Assembly (NCBI RefSeq): GCF_019049285.1
Contig: NZ_JAGMUL010000026.1
Coordinates: 310,001-374,000 of the forward strand
Origin: Streptomyces sp. AC550_RSS872
GTDB taxonomy: Bacteria > Actinomycetota > Actinomycetes > Streptomycetales > Streptomycetaceae
Direction of reading: 5' to 3'
Length of the DNA stretch: 64,000 bases
Part shown: positions 27,598-37,789 of the stretch, piece by piece
How positions within the stretch are numbered: position 1 is the first letter of the stretch
Layout of the letters: the number at the start of each line of letters is the position of its first letter
Position numbers and translations under genes: made by a program
Notes under the pieces: generated by a model
Database searches by the model: none
What the model was told of the DNA's origin: nothing
Seen by the model: the letters and a program-made list of their open reading frames with translations, nothing else

Positions 27598-28581
27598 ATG
27601 AAGTACCGCACCATCGGCACCACCCCGGCCACCCGCCGCGAGGTCAGCGTCCTGGCCCTCGGCGCGATGCTGTTCGGCTCACGGACCGACGAGGAGACCT
27701 CCTTCGCCGTACTCGACCGCTATGTCGAGGCCGGCGGAACCTTCATCGACACGTCCGACAACTACGCTTTCTGGGTCGACGGCAGCCAGGGCGGACAGAG
27801 CGAGGAACTGCTCGGCCGCTGGCGCCGCAGCCGCGGCATCGGCGACGAGATCGTCATCGCCACCAAGCTCGGCGCCCGCCCGCTGGCCCCCGGCACCAGC
27901 CACGTCGACAACTCGGAGGGCCTGTCCGCGAAGGTGATCCGCGAGTCCGCCGAGCGCAGCCGAGACCGGCTCGGCGTGGCGAAGCTGGACCTGCTCTACG
28001 CCCACATCGAGGACCAGCGGGTACCCCTCCGGGAGACCGTCGAGGGCTTCGCCGAACTGGTCGACGAGGGCACGGTCGGCCTCCTCGGCGTCAGCAACCA
28101 CGCGATGTGGCGGGTGGAGCGGGCCCGCGCCCTCGCCGCCGCTGCCGGGCTGCCCGGCTACGAGGTGCTCCAGTACGCCCACAGCCATCTGCGGCCCCGC
28201 CTCGACGTCCCCGAGGGCCTGTTCCCCGACGGCAGCCTCGGCCACGCCGGCCCCGACCTGCTCAGCTATCTGCGCGCCGAGCCCGGCCTCACCCTGGTCG
28301 CCTACTCGCCGCTGCTGAAGGGCGCGTACACCCACCCGGACAGGCTGCCGGCGGACTTCGACCACCCGGGCACCCCGGCCCGCCTGAAAGTCCTGCACGA
28401 GGTCGCCAGGGAGAGCGGCGCCACCGTCAACCAGGTCGTCCTGGCCTGGCAGATCGGTGCCGAGCTGCCGGTCGTTCCGCTGGTCGGCGCGTCGACCGTG
28501 GCCCAGTTGGAGGAGAGCCTGGCCGCCGTGGACCTGGAGCTCACCGCCGAGCAGCGCGCCCGGCTCGACGCGGCCCACTGA
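27598..28581 (+). CDS. Aldo/keto reductase
   Basis: A 327-residue (beta/alpha)8 NADPH-dependent oxidoreductase. The catalytic region FIDTSDNYAFW has Asp and Tyr, the Lys is in IATKLGARP, and the His is in LLYAHIEDQ. C-terminal cofactor-binding VPLVGASTVAQLEESLAAVDLEL follows. It reduces small carbonyls or oxidises sugar alcohols; the substrate is not readable. ATG 27598 is preceded by GGGAGG. A MerR-type promoter architecture lies just upstream. Confidence 0.9.
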   Translation: MKYRTIGTTPATRREVSVLALGAMLFGSRTDEETSFAVLDRYVEAGGTFIDTSDNYAFWVDGSQGGQSEELLGRWRRSRGIGDEIVIATKLGARPLAPGTSHVDNSEGLSAKVIRESAERSRDRLGVAKLDLLYAHIEDQRVPLRETVEGFAELVDEGTVGLLGVSNHAMWRVERARALAAAAGLPGYEVLQYAHSHLRPRLDVPEGLFPDGSLGHAGPDLLSYLRAEPGLTLVAYSPLLKGAYTHPDRLPADFDHPGTPARLKVLHEVARESGATVNQVVLAWQIGAELPVVPLVGASTVAQLEESLAAVDLELTAEQRARLDAAH

Positions 28582-28643
28582 CCACCCTGCCCGCCGCAGC
28601 CTCCCGGAGTACGCTCCGAAGAGGAGCCGAAGGAGAGTGGGCC

Positions 28644-29447
28644 ATGCCTCTGTTCCCCAACGAGCGCAACGTCCGTACGACCCCCGAAGGCCTCCTGTGG
28701 GAGCCCAGCGAGCGCTGGGTGCGGGGCCGCAAGGGTGACGTCACCGTCGTCGACAGCCGGCACCCCGTCCTGGTCTGGGAACCCGATCTGCCCGTGCCGT
28801 GCTACACGTTCCCGCGTGACGAGGTCCGCACCGACCTCCTCCGCCCCGCCAAGGATCCACCGACGGGCAAGCACACGGGGTCGCAGGTCTTCTACGACCT
28901 GGAAGTCGACGGGGAACTGGTGGAGCACGCGGCGTGGACCTTCCCCGCCGCCGACCTCGCGGGCCACATCTCCTTCGAGTGGTTCCGGCGCTGGGGGAGT
29001 GGCCTCGACCACTGGTACGAGGAGGAGGAAGAGATCTTCGTCCACCCGCGCGACCCGCACAAACGGGTGGACGCCATGCCCAGCAGCCGTCATGTCCAGG
29101 TCGAGATCGAGGGCACCGTCGTCGCGGACACCCTCCGCCCGGTGCTGCTGTTCGAGACGGGGCTGCCGACGCGGTACTACATGCCACGCGAGGACGTCCG
29201 CCTCGACCTGTTCGAGCCCACCGACCACCACACCGGCTGCCCGTACAAGGGCACGGCGCAGTACTGGAACTGGCGCGGCGAGGGCGAGGTCCCGCGGAAC
29301 ATCGTCTGGAGCTACGCCGAGCCGCTGGCCGCGGTGGCTCCCGTCAAGGGGCTCGTGGCCTTCTACAACGAGGCCGTGGAGATCACCCTGGACGGGGAGC
29401 GCCTGGAGCGGCCGGTCACGCCGTTCACGGCGAGCCTCAAGGCCTGA
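28644..29447 (+). CDS. Tandem DUF427 protein
   Basis: A 267-residue protein with two copies of the DUF427 beta-tent fold. Copy 1 (about residues 30-120) contains VVDSRHPVLVWEPDLPVPCYTFPRDEVRTDLL. Copy 2 (about 140-250) contains VADTLRPVLLFETGLPTRYYMPREDVRLDLFEPTDHHTGCPYKGTAQYW. The R-Y/F-P-R-x-D-V repeat is diagnostic. Catalytic activity is unproven for the family. AAGGAG precedes the ATG. The 3' end overlaps the convergent gntR gene by 11 bp. Confidence 0.87.
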   Translation: MPLFPNERNVRTTPEGLLWEPSERWVRGRKGDVTVVDSRHPVLVWEPDLPVPCYTFPRDEVRTDLLRPAKDPPTGKHTGSQVFYDLEVDGELVEHAAWTFPAADLAGHISFEWFRRWGSGLDHWYEEEEEIFVHPRDPHKRVDAMPSSRHVQVEIEGTVVADTLRPVLLFETGLPTRYYMPREDVRLDLFEPTDHHTGCPYKGTAQYWNWRGEGEVPRNIVWSYAEPLAAVAPVKGLVAFYNEAVEITLDGERLERPVTPFTASLKA

Positions 29448-30222
29448 CCAGCAGCTGGAAGTCGAACGCGTACCGGGACGCGCGGTAGATGTGCGTCCCG
29501 TACTCGACGGGCCGGCCCGTGTCGTCGTACGCCGTGCGCTGCATGGTCAGCAGCGCCGCGCCCTCCTTCTCGTCGAGGCGCCCGGCCTCCTCGGCGGTGG
29601 CACAGCGGGCGCCGACGGTCTGGCGGGCGCTGTGCAGGGTGATGCCGACCGCGCGCATCATCCGGTACAGGCCGGTCGACTCCAGCCGGGCCGTGTCGAG
29701 GTCGAGCAGGCTCGCGGGCAGGTAGTTGCAGAGGATGGCGACCGGCTGGCCGTGGGTGCAGCGCAACCGCTCCAGCAGCGTGACCTCGCTGTCCTCCGCG
29801 ATGCCGAGAGCGGCCGCGACGTCGGCGGTCGCCGGGACGCGTTCGTTGCGCACGACCTGCGTGGTCGGGCCCTGCCCGGCCGCCTCCAGGTCGTCGTAGA
29901 GGCTGCTGAGCTCCAGCGGACGCTTCACCTGGCTGTGCACCACCTGGGTGCCCACCCCGCGCCGCCGGACCAGCAGCCCCTTGTCCACGAGGGACTGTAT
30001 GGCCTGCCGGACGGTGGGCCGGGACAGGCCCAGCCGCACCGACAGGTCGACCTCGTTGCCCAGGAGGTTCCCTGGAGCGAGGACCCCGTGCTCGATCGCC
30101 GACTCCAGTTGCTGGGCGAGCTGGTAGTACAGCGGCACGGGACTGCCCCGGTCCAGGGCGAAGTCCAGCGAGTCCAGCGCGGAGGCGGATCCGGCACGGG
30201 TGGAGCCGCGGGTCTTCGCCAT
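29437..30222 (-). CDS. GntR/HutC-family regulator of the inositol operon
   Basis: A 261-residue regulator. The N-terminal winged helix (VPLYYQLAQQLESAIEHGVLAPGNLLGNEVDLSVRLGLSRPTVRQAIQSLVDKGLLVRRRGVGTQVV) precedes a UTRA ligand domain (VTLLERLRCTHGQPVAILCNYLP...EYGTHIYRASRYAFDFQLL). It is the last gene of the minus-strand iol operon, 30 bp after mmsA. This indicates feedback control of inositol catabolism, probably sensing an inositol derivative. The TGT-N4-ACA palindromes in the iolC/transporter divergent promoter are its likely operators (inference). Confidence 0.9.
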   Translation of the reverse strand: MAKTRGSTRAGSASALDSLDFALDRGSPVPLYYQLAQQLESAIEHGVLAPGNLLGNEVDLSVRLGLSRPTVRQAIQSLVDKGLLVRRRGVGTQVVHSQVKRPLELSSLYDDLEAAGQGPTTQVVRNERVPATADVAAALGIAEDSEVTLLERLRCTHGQPVAILCNYLPASLLDLDTARLESTGLYRMMRAVGITLHSARQTVGARCATAEEAGRLDEKEGAALLTMQRTAYDDTGRPVEYGTHIYRASRYAFDFQLLVRP

Positions 30223-30252
30223 GGGACGAACCTCCCTGTCAGGTGTCAGGTG

Positions 30253-31746
<1,494 letters not shown>

Positions 31747-31788
31747 GGTGCGAGAGGGCCTTTCAAGTGCGGGTCGGGTGCGGGGAGT

Positions 31789-33666
31789 TCAGAGGTGGTG
31801 GCGACGTCCGGCGACGTTGCGGTCGTACCGTTCGCGGGCCTCGACGGCGGCCTCGCGGGAGGCGACCTCGGCCACGGGCACGTCCCACCAGGCCTCGGCG
31901 CCCGGCGAGGTCGGGTTCTTGACGTCGGTCTCGACGTACACGCAGGTCGGCCGGTCGGAGGCGCGGGCCGTGGCCAGCGCCTCGCGCAGCTCGCGGACCG
32001 TCTTGGCGCGCAGCACGTCCATGCCGAGGCTGGCCGCGTTGGCGGCGAGGTCGACGGGGAGCGGGGCGCCGGTGAAGGTGCCGTCGGCGGCGCGGTAGCG
32101 GTAGTCGGTGCCGAAGCGTTCGGCGCCGACCTCGTTCGACAGCCCGCCGATGGAGGCGTAGCCGTGGTTCTGGATCAGGACGATGTTGACCGGCAGGCCC
32201 TCCTGGACCGCGGTCACGATCTCCGTCGGCATCATCAGGTAGGTGCCGTCGCCGACCAGCGACCACACGACCGTGTCCGGGGCGGCCTGCTGGACGCCGA
32301 TCCCGGCCGGGATCTCGTAGCCCATGCAGGAGTAGCCGTACTCCAGGTGGTACTGGCGCGGCGAGCGCGACCGCCACAGCTTGTGCAGGTCACCCGGGAG
32401 CGAACCGGCCGCGTTGATCACCACGTCGTCGTCGCCGACGACCGCGTCGAGGGCACCCAGCACCTGGGTCTGCGTCGGTACGGCCGTCTCGTCGTCGGCG
32501 CGGTAGGCGGCCTCGACGACCGCGTCCCAGCGCGCCTTCCCGGCCGCGTACTCGGCCTCGTACGCGGCGTCCACACGGTGGCCGGAAAGCGCCTCCGTCA
32601 GGGCCGTGAGTCCTGCCCGCGCGTCGCAGACCAGCGTCCGCGCCGCCAGCTTGTGCGCGTCGAACCCGGTGATGTTGAGGTTGACGAAGCGCACGTCCGG
32701 GTTCTGGAAGAGGGTGCCGGAGGCGGTGGTGAAGTCCGTGTACCGGGTGCCCACGCCGATCACCAGGTCGGCCGTGCGGGCGATGTCGTCGCTGACCGAC
32801 GTGCCGGTGTGGCCGATGCCGCCGAGGTCGGCGGGGTGGTCGTGGCGCAGCGAGCCCTTGCCCGCCTGGGTGGAGGCGACCGGGACGCCGGTGGCCTCGA
32901 CGAACGCCTTCAGCGCCGCCTCGGCCTCGCTGTGGTGGACACCGCCGCCCGCGACGATCAGCGGGCGCTCGGCGGCCCGGATCGCCTCGACGGCCGCCGC
33001 CAGTTCGACCGGGTCGGGCGCGGGACGCCGTACGTACCAGACGCGCTCGGCGAAGAACTCCTGCGGCCAGTCGTACGCCTCCGCCTGCACGTCCTGGGGG
33101 AGGGCCAGGGTGACGGCGCCGGTCTCGGCCGGGTCGGCGAGCACGCGCATGGCGTTCAGCGCGGACGGGATCAGCGCCTCGGGGCGGGTGATGCGGTCGA
33201 AGTACCTCGACACCGGCCGGAGCGTGTCGTTGACCGAGACGTCCGCCTCCGTCGGGTGCTCCAACTGCTGGAGCAGCGGGTCCGGGGCGTGCGAGGCGAA
33301 GTAGTCGCCGGGGAGCAGCAGGACCGGCAGACGGTTGATGGTGGCCAGGGCGGCCCCCGTGACGAGGTTCGTCGCGCCGGGACCGATGGACGTGGTCACC
33401 GCCTGCGCGGAGAGCCGGCCCAGCTGCCGGGCGTAGCCGACGGCCGCGTGCACCATGGACTGCTCGTTGCGGCCCTGGTGGAACGGCATGACCTCCTCGC
33501 CCGCCTGGACGAGGGACTGGCCGAGGCCGGCCACGTTGCCGTGGCCGAAGATGCCCCAGGTCCCGGCGATCAGCCGGTGCCGTACGCCGTCGCGCTCGGT
33601 GTACTGGACGGACAGGAACCGCACCAGCGCCTGGGCGACGGTCAGGCGGACGGTGGATGGGCTCAT
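31789..33666 (-). CDS. iolD: 3D-(3,5/4)-trihydroxycyclohexane-1,2-dione hydrolase
   Basis: A 625-residue thiamine-diphosphate enzyme. The N-terminal domain reads LVRFLSVQYTERDG...GIFGHGNVAGLGQSL. The ThDP/Mg motif GDGTYLMMPTEIVTAVQEG...QNHGYASIGGLS lies near residue 460. IolD hydrolyses the diketone ring to 5-deoxy-D-glucuronate. ATG 33666 has GAGG at suitable spacing; the longer form from 33678 adds four residues. It starts 8 bp after iolB, consistent with coupled translation. Confidence 0.94.
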   Translation of the reverse strand: MSPSTVRLTVAQALVRFLSVQYTERDGVRHRLIAGTWGIFGHGNVAGLGQSLVQAGEEVMPFHQGRNEQSMVHAAVGYARQLGRLSAQAVTTSIGPGATNLVTGAALATINRLPVLLLPGDYFASHAPDPLLQQLEHPTEADVSVNDTLRPVSRYFDRITRPEALIPSALNAMRVLADPAETGAVTLALPQDVQAEAYDWPQEFFAERVWYVRRPAPDPVELAAAVEAIRAAERPLIVAGGGVHHSEAEAALKAFVEATGVPVASTQAGKGSLRHDHPADLGGIGHTGTSVSDDIARTADLVIGVGTRYTDFTTASGTLFQNPDVRFVNLNITGFDAHKLAARTLVCDARAGLTALTEALSGHRVDAAYEAEYAAGKARWDAVVEAAYRADDETAVPTQTQVLGALDAVVGDDDVVINAAGSLPGDLHKLWRSRSPRQYHLEYGYSCMGYEIPAGIGVQQAAPDTVVWSLVGDGTYLMMPTEIVTAVQEGLPVNIVLIQNHGYASIGGLSNEVGAERFGTDYRYRAADGTFTGAPLPVDLAANAASLGMDVLRAKTVRELREALATARASDRPTCVYVETDVKNPTSPGAEAWWDVPVAEVASREAAVEARERYDRNVAGRRHHL

Positions 33667-33674
33667 CGGGGACC

Positions 33675-34562
33675 TCACTGGGACGGAGCGGTGTAGAGGG
33701 GCAGACGGGGGTCGACGGGCTGGTCCGGCCAGGTGCCGCGGATCCAGGCGTGATCGGGGTGGTCGCAGATCAGCCAGGCGCGCTCGTCCTCGGGGCCCGC
33801 CATGACGTTGAGGTAGTACATGTGGTGGCCGGGCACCGCCATCGAGGGCCCGTGCCAGCCGTCGGGGATCAGCACGACGTCGCCGCCGCGCACCTCCGCC
33901 AGGACGTCGGTGCCCCGGCCCTGTCCGGACGGGGAGACGCGCTGGTAGCCGAGACCGGGGGTGCCCTCGTGATCGGCGAACTCGAAGTAGTAGATCTCCT
34001 CCAGCACCGACTCCTCACCGGGACGGTGCTCGTCGTGCTTGTGCGGCGGGAAGGACGACCAGTTGCCGCCCGGCGTGATGACCTCGACAGCGATGAGCTT
34101 GTCGCACTCGAAGACCCCGGCCGCGCCGAAGTTGTTCACCTGGCGGCTGCTGTTGCCGGTGCCGCGCAGCTCCACCGGCACGGAGGACGCCGGACCGTAG
34201 CGGGCGGGCAGTCGCCGGGTGCAGCGCGCGCCGGTCAGCGCGAACCGGCCGCCGCCGGCGGACGAGACGGTCGTACGGGCGTCGCGCGGGACGTAGACGA
34301 AGTCGCTGACGCCGCTGAACACGCTCTCCCGGCCGGTGACGCGGAAGGTGTCATGGCCGAAGTTGTCCGTCGCCTCGACCGTGCAGCCGCCGTTCAGGGA
34401 CAGCACGATCCACTCGCTGTCGCCGGTCTCGAAGCTGTGCGCGCCGCCGGGCGGCAGCTCGAGGATCTTCAGGCTGGAGTAGCCCCAGCCGGCCTTCTCG
34501 GGCGTGACGTCCACGACGTAGGGGCCGCCGAGCGCCTTTCCCGCGGGAAGGTGATACGTCAT
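33675..34562 (-). CDS. iolB: 5-Deoxy-glucuronate isomerase
   Basis: A 295-residue bicupin of the IolB family: N-terminal MTYHLPAGKA..GPYVVDVTPEKAGWGYSSLKILELPPG, and a second-barrel metal site SFPPHKHDEH...EEIYYFEF (H-x-H...E) with a later His in GPSMAVPGHHMYYLNVMAG. It isomerises 5-deoxyglucuronate to 2-deoxy-5-keto-D-gluconate. Length is standard. It sits between the aldolase and iolD. Confidence 0.94.
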   Translation of the reverse strand: MTYHLPAGKALGGPYVVDVTPEKAGWGYSSLKILELPPGGAHSFETGDSEWIVLSLNGGCTVEATDNFGHDTFRVTGRESVFSGVSDFVYVPRDARTTVSSAGGGRFALTGARCTRRLPARYGPASSVPVELRGTGNSSRQVNNFGAAGVFECDKLIAVEVITPGGNWSSFPPHKHDEHRPGEESVLEEIYYFEFADHEGTPGLGYQRVSPSGQGRGTDVLAEVRGGDVVLIPDGWHGPSMAVPGHHMYYLNVMAGPEDERAWLICDHPDHAWIRGTWPDQPVDPRLPLYTAPSQ

Positions 34563-34587
34563 CGTCTCTCTCCGCCTCACAATCCGG

Positions 34588-35466
34588 TCACAACAGGCCG
34601 ACGGCCGTGTCCACCGCCGTCTCCACGCTGCCCTCGGCCGGGTAGAGCAGCGAACGGCCGACGACCATGCCCTGGACGGTGGGGAGCCTGAGCGCCTTGC
34701 GCCAGCGCTCGTACGCACCCTCCTGGTCGCCCCCGACCTCACCGCCCAGCAGGACGACGGGGAGCGTGGACGTCTCAAGAACTTCCGCCATGTCGTCGGG
34801 GTCATGGGTGACGGGCAGTTTCAGCCAGGTGTAGGCCGAGGTGCCGCCGAGGCCGGAGGCGATGGCGATCGACTTGGTGACGGCCTCGGCGGACAGGTCG
34901 TTGCGCACCTGGCCGTCGATCCGCCGGGAGATGAACGGCTCTACGAACAGCGGGAGTCGGAGCGCCGCCATGTCGTCGATGGCGCGGGCCGTGGTCTCCA
35001 GGGTGGTCAGCGAGCCCGGGTCGTCGTAGTCGATACGCACCAGCAGCTTGCCCGCGTCGAAGCGGAGCCGGCCGATGTCCTCGGCGCGGTGGCCGGTGAA
35101 GCGGTCGTCCATCTCGAAGGACGCTCCGGCCAGGCCGCCGCGGTTCATGGAGCCCATGACAACCTTGTCGTCGAGGACGCCGAGCAGCAGCAGATCCTCC
35201 AGGATGTCCGCGGTGGCCAGGACTCCGTCGACGCCGGGCCGGGACAGCGCGATGCAGAGACGTTCCAGCAGCTCGGCCCTGTTGGCCATGGCGAGCCGGT
35301 GGCCGCCCACGCCCAGGGCGCCGCGGGCCGGATGGTCGGCGGCCACGATCATCAGGCGGCCGCTGTCGCCGATCAGCGGGCGGCGCACTCTGCGGGCGGC
35401 GGCCTCCGCGACGGCCTCGGGGTTCCGGGCTCTGACCGCGGTGAGGTCGGGGATGCTGATGCTCAA
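34588..35466 (-). CDS. Cgl0158-type aldolase (IolJ-equivalent)
   Basis: A 292-residue class I aldolase-like TIM-barrel protein. Landmarks are RLMIVAADHPARGALGVGG, GVLATADILEDLLLLG, VMGSMNRGGLAGASFEMDDRF, a Lys in the KLLVRIDYDD strand, and TWLKLPVTHD. It matches the actinobacterial Cgl0158 family, found in inositol clusters where the Bacillus IolJ is absent. The inferred role is to cleave 2-deoxy-5-keto-gluconate-6-phosphate to DHAP and malonic semialdehyde. It is 34 bp downstream of iolC. Substrate assignment rests on gene context. Confidence 0.82.
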   Translation of the reverse strand: MSISIPDLTAVRARNPEAVAEAAARRVRRPLIGDSGRLMIVAADHPARGALGVGGHRLAMANRAELLERLCIALSRPGVDGVLATADILEDLLLLGVLDDKVVMGSMNRGGLAGASFEMDDRFTGHRAEDIGRLRFDAGKLLVRIDYDDPGSLTTLETTARAIDDMAALRLPLFVEPFISRRIDGQVRNDLSAEAVTKSIAIASGLGGTSAYTWLKLPVTHDPDDMAEVLETSTLPVVLLGGEVGGDQEGAYERWRKALRLPTVQGMVVGRSLLYPAEGSVETAVDTAVGLL

Positions 35467-35500
35467 GGAAAGCTCCGTTCGGGGGTGGCTCGGTGGGCCG

Positions 35501-36475
35501 TCACGACGCCTGGGCGAGGAGGTCCTCGACCTCGGACTCGGTGGGCATCGCGGAGGAGCAGGCCAGACGGGAGGCGACGAGGGCGCCGGCGGCGTTGGCG
35601 TACCGCATGGTCTTCTCCAGCTCCCACCCGGCCAGCAGCCCGTGGACCAGCGAGCCGCCGAAGGCGTCGCCCGCGCCGAGGCCGTTGACCACCTCGACCG
35701 GCACCGGCGGCACCTCGGCCTCGCTGCCGTCGCGATGCACCGCCAGCACGCCCTTGGGGCCCTGCTTGACGACCGCCAGCTCCACGCCGGCCGCCAGCAG
35801 CGCCTCGGCGCAGGCGCGGGGCTCGCGGACGCCGGTGGCGACCTCGCACTCGTCGAGGTTGCCGACCGCGACCGTGGCGTGCCGCAGCGCCTCGGCGTAG
35901 TACGGGCGGGCCTGGTCCGCGTCGCGCCAGGCTGTGCTGTTCCAAAACGCGGGGCGCCAGTCGAGGTCGAAGACCGTGATGCCCGCCTTGTCGCGCGCCT
36001 TGAGGGCGGCGAGGGTGGCGGAGCGGCTCGGCTCCTCGCTCAGGCCGGTGCCGGTGATCCAGAAGACACGTGCCGAGCGGATCGCCCAGTAGTCCAGTTC
36101 GTCGGAGTGTATCTCCAGGTCAGGCGCCTTAGGCTGCCGGTAGAAGTACAGCGGGAAGTCGTCCGGCGGGAAGATCTCGCAGAACGTCACCGGCGTCGGG
36201 TACGCCGCGACGGGCGTCACCCAGCGGTCGTCGACGCCGAAGTCCTTCAGGGCCTCGTGCAGATACGCGCCGAACGGGTCGTCGCCGGTGCGCGTGATCA
36301 CGGCGGAGGCCCGGCCGAGCCGAGCGGCGGCCACCGCGACGTTCGCGGCCGAGCCTCCGAGGAATTTGCCGAACGTCTCCACCTGCGTCAGAGGTAGGCC
36401 AGTCTGCATGGGGTAGAGGTCGACTCCTATTCTTCCCATCGTGATCAAGTCGAAGGACTTGGCTGACTCGGCCAT
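35501..36475 (-). CDS. iolC: 5-Dehydro-2-deoxygluconokinase
   Basis: A 324-residue PfkB/ribokinase-family sugar kinase. It shows FLGGSAANVAVAAARLGRASAVITRTGDDPFG (PfkB signature 1 region) and the C-terminal catalytic motif VNGLGAGDAFGGSLVHGL with the Asp base. 'DLITMGRIGVDLYP' is the IolC N-terminal signature. It phosphorylates 2-deoxy-5-keto-gluconate. As the first gene of the minus-strand operon it starts just inside the shared divergent control region at 36540-36630. Confidence 0.93.
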   Translation of the reverse strand: MAESAKSFDLITMGRIGVDLYPMQTGLPLTQVETFGKFLGGSAANVAVAAARLGRASAVITRTGDDPFGAYLHEALKDFGVDDRWVTPVAAYPTPVTFCEIFPPDDFPLYFYRQPKAPDLEIHSDELDYWAIRSARVFWITGTGLSEEPSRSATLAALKARDKAGITVFDLDWRPAFWNSTAWRDADQARPYYAEALRHATVAVGNLDECEVATGVREPRACAEALLAAGVELAVVKQGPKGVLAVHRDGSEAEVPPVPVEVVNGLGAGDAFGGSLVHGLLAGWELEKTMRYANAAGALVASRLACSSAMPTESEVEDLLAQAS

Positions 36476-36539
36476 GCGCGACGCTCCTAGAGCTGGACAG
36501 GGGTGCGGGTCCCAGCGGGCCTGCCGCCCCCCAGGTTTA

Positions 36540-36645
36540 GGTCGTGGAGGCCGACGCTGTCAATAGTTTGTACTTACATTCGGACCTGAGCGTGAAATGA
36601 TGTCTTGACAAAGTATTGACAGCGGGCGCATCAAGGGATTGGATC
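36540..36645. promoter_or_regulatory. Symmetrical divergent iol promoter/operator region
   Basis: 16-bp arms GCTGTCAATAGTTTGT (36556-36571) and ACAAAGTATTGACAGC (36608-36623) form an inverted repeat with one mismatch, giving each strand an outward-facing TATTGACA (-35-like TTGACA). Two short palindromes of the form TGT-N4-ACA, TGTACTTACA (36569-36578) and TGTCTTGACA (36601-36610), lie 32 bp apart, about three helical turns. Together they suit a dimeric GntR/HutC repressor controlling both iolC and the transporter operon. The rest of the 297-bp gap shows no gene. Confidence 0.7.
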
Positions 36646-36772
36646 CCGTCCCAGCGAACCGCAGCGTTTCTACGGCGCACGACCCGGAACTTCCCAAGGT
36701 CCGGGCCCCGGATCCAGTGATCATCCCTTTCCCCCCGTCGCAGACCCCGTCGCACAGTGAGGTGCTGGAAAG

Positions 36773-37789
36773 ATGGACCGCTACACCCCCCGCTCCCGCA
36801 AGCTGGCCCCTATGGTGGCTTTGGCCGCCGCGGTCACGCTGACCCTCGCCGGCTGCTCCAGCAGCTCCGGTGGCAAGCAGGCCGAGGAGGGCGGGGAAAA
36901 CGCTTCTGCGGGCAAGGCCGACACTCCCCGTATGACCGTCGCCCTGGTGACCCACCAGGCGCCCGGTGACACCTTCTGGGACATCGTCCGCAAGGGCGCC
37001 GAAGCGGCTGCCGCCAAGGACAACATCGAGTTGGACTACTCCGCCGACCCGAACGCGGGCAACCAGGCCACCCTGGTGCAGAACGCGATCGACAAGAAGG
37101 TCGACGGCATCGCCGTCACCCTCGCCAAGCCGGACGCCCTGAAGGACGTCATCGCCAAGGCGAAGAAGGCGAACATCCCGGTGGTCGGCCTCAACTCCGG
37201 TGTGAGCGACTGGCAGAAGCTCGGCCTGATGGAGTTCTTCGGCCAGGACGAGACCGTGGCCGGCGAGGCGCTCGGCAAGCGCCTGAACGAGGAGGGCGCG
37301 AAGAAGGCCGTCTGTGTCATCCAGGAACAGGGCAACGTCGGCCTCACCCAGCGCTGTGACGGGGTGAAGAAGACGTTCGAGGGTACGACCGAGACCCTGA
37401 ACGTCAACGGCACGGACATGCCGTCCGTGAAGTCCACGATCACCGCCAAGCTCAAGACGGACAGCGACATCGACTACGTCGTCGCCCTCGGCGCCCCGTT
37501 CGCGCTGACGGCCGCACAGTCCGTGGACGAGACGGGCAGCAAGGCGAAGGTCGCCACCTTCGACCTCAACAAGGAACTGACCGGAGCGATCAACAAGGGC
37601 GACATCGAGTTCGCCGTCGACCAGCAGCCCTACCTCCAGGGCTACCTGGCGATCGACTCCCTGTGGCTCTACAAGAACAACGGCAACTACATGGGCGGCG
37701 GCGAGGCGCCGGTGCTGACCGGACCTGCCTTCGTCGACAAGACGAATGTCGAGACGATCGACAAGTTCGCCGCGAAGGGCACTCGGTGA
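36773..37789 (+). CDS. Sugar (inositol) ABC transporter substrate-binding lipoprotein
   Basis: A 338-residue lipoprotein. The signal peptide MDRYTPRSRKLAPMVALAAAVTLTLAG ends in lipobox LAGC. The mature protein is a periplasmic-binding-protein type I fold (MTVALVTHQAPGDTFWDIVRKGAEAAAAKDNIELDY...), as in ribose- and inositol-binding proteins. It delivers the substrate to the permease encoded next (GTGA overlap). The context of iol genes on both sides argues for myo-inositol as ligand. Confidence 0.92.
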   Translation: MDRYTPRSRKLAPMVALAAAVTLTLAGCSSSSGGKQAEEGGENASAGKADTPRMTVALVTHQAPGDTFWDIVRKGAEAAAAKDNIELDYSADPNAGNQATLVQNAIDKKVDGIAVTLAKPDALKDVIAKAKKANIPVVGLNSGVSDWQKLGLMEFFGQDETVAGEALGKRLNEEGAKKAVCVIQEQGNVGLTQRCDGVKKTFEGTTETLNVNGTDMPSVKSTITAKLKTDSDIDYVVALGAPFALTAAQSVDETGSKAKVATFDLNKELTGAINKGDIEFAVDQQPYLQGYLAIDSLWLYKNNGNYMGGGEAPVLTGPAFVDKTNVETIDKFAAKGTR

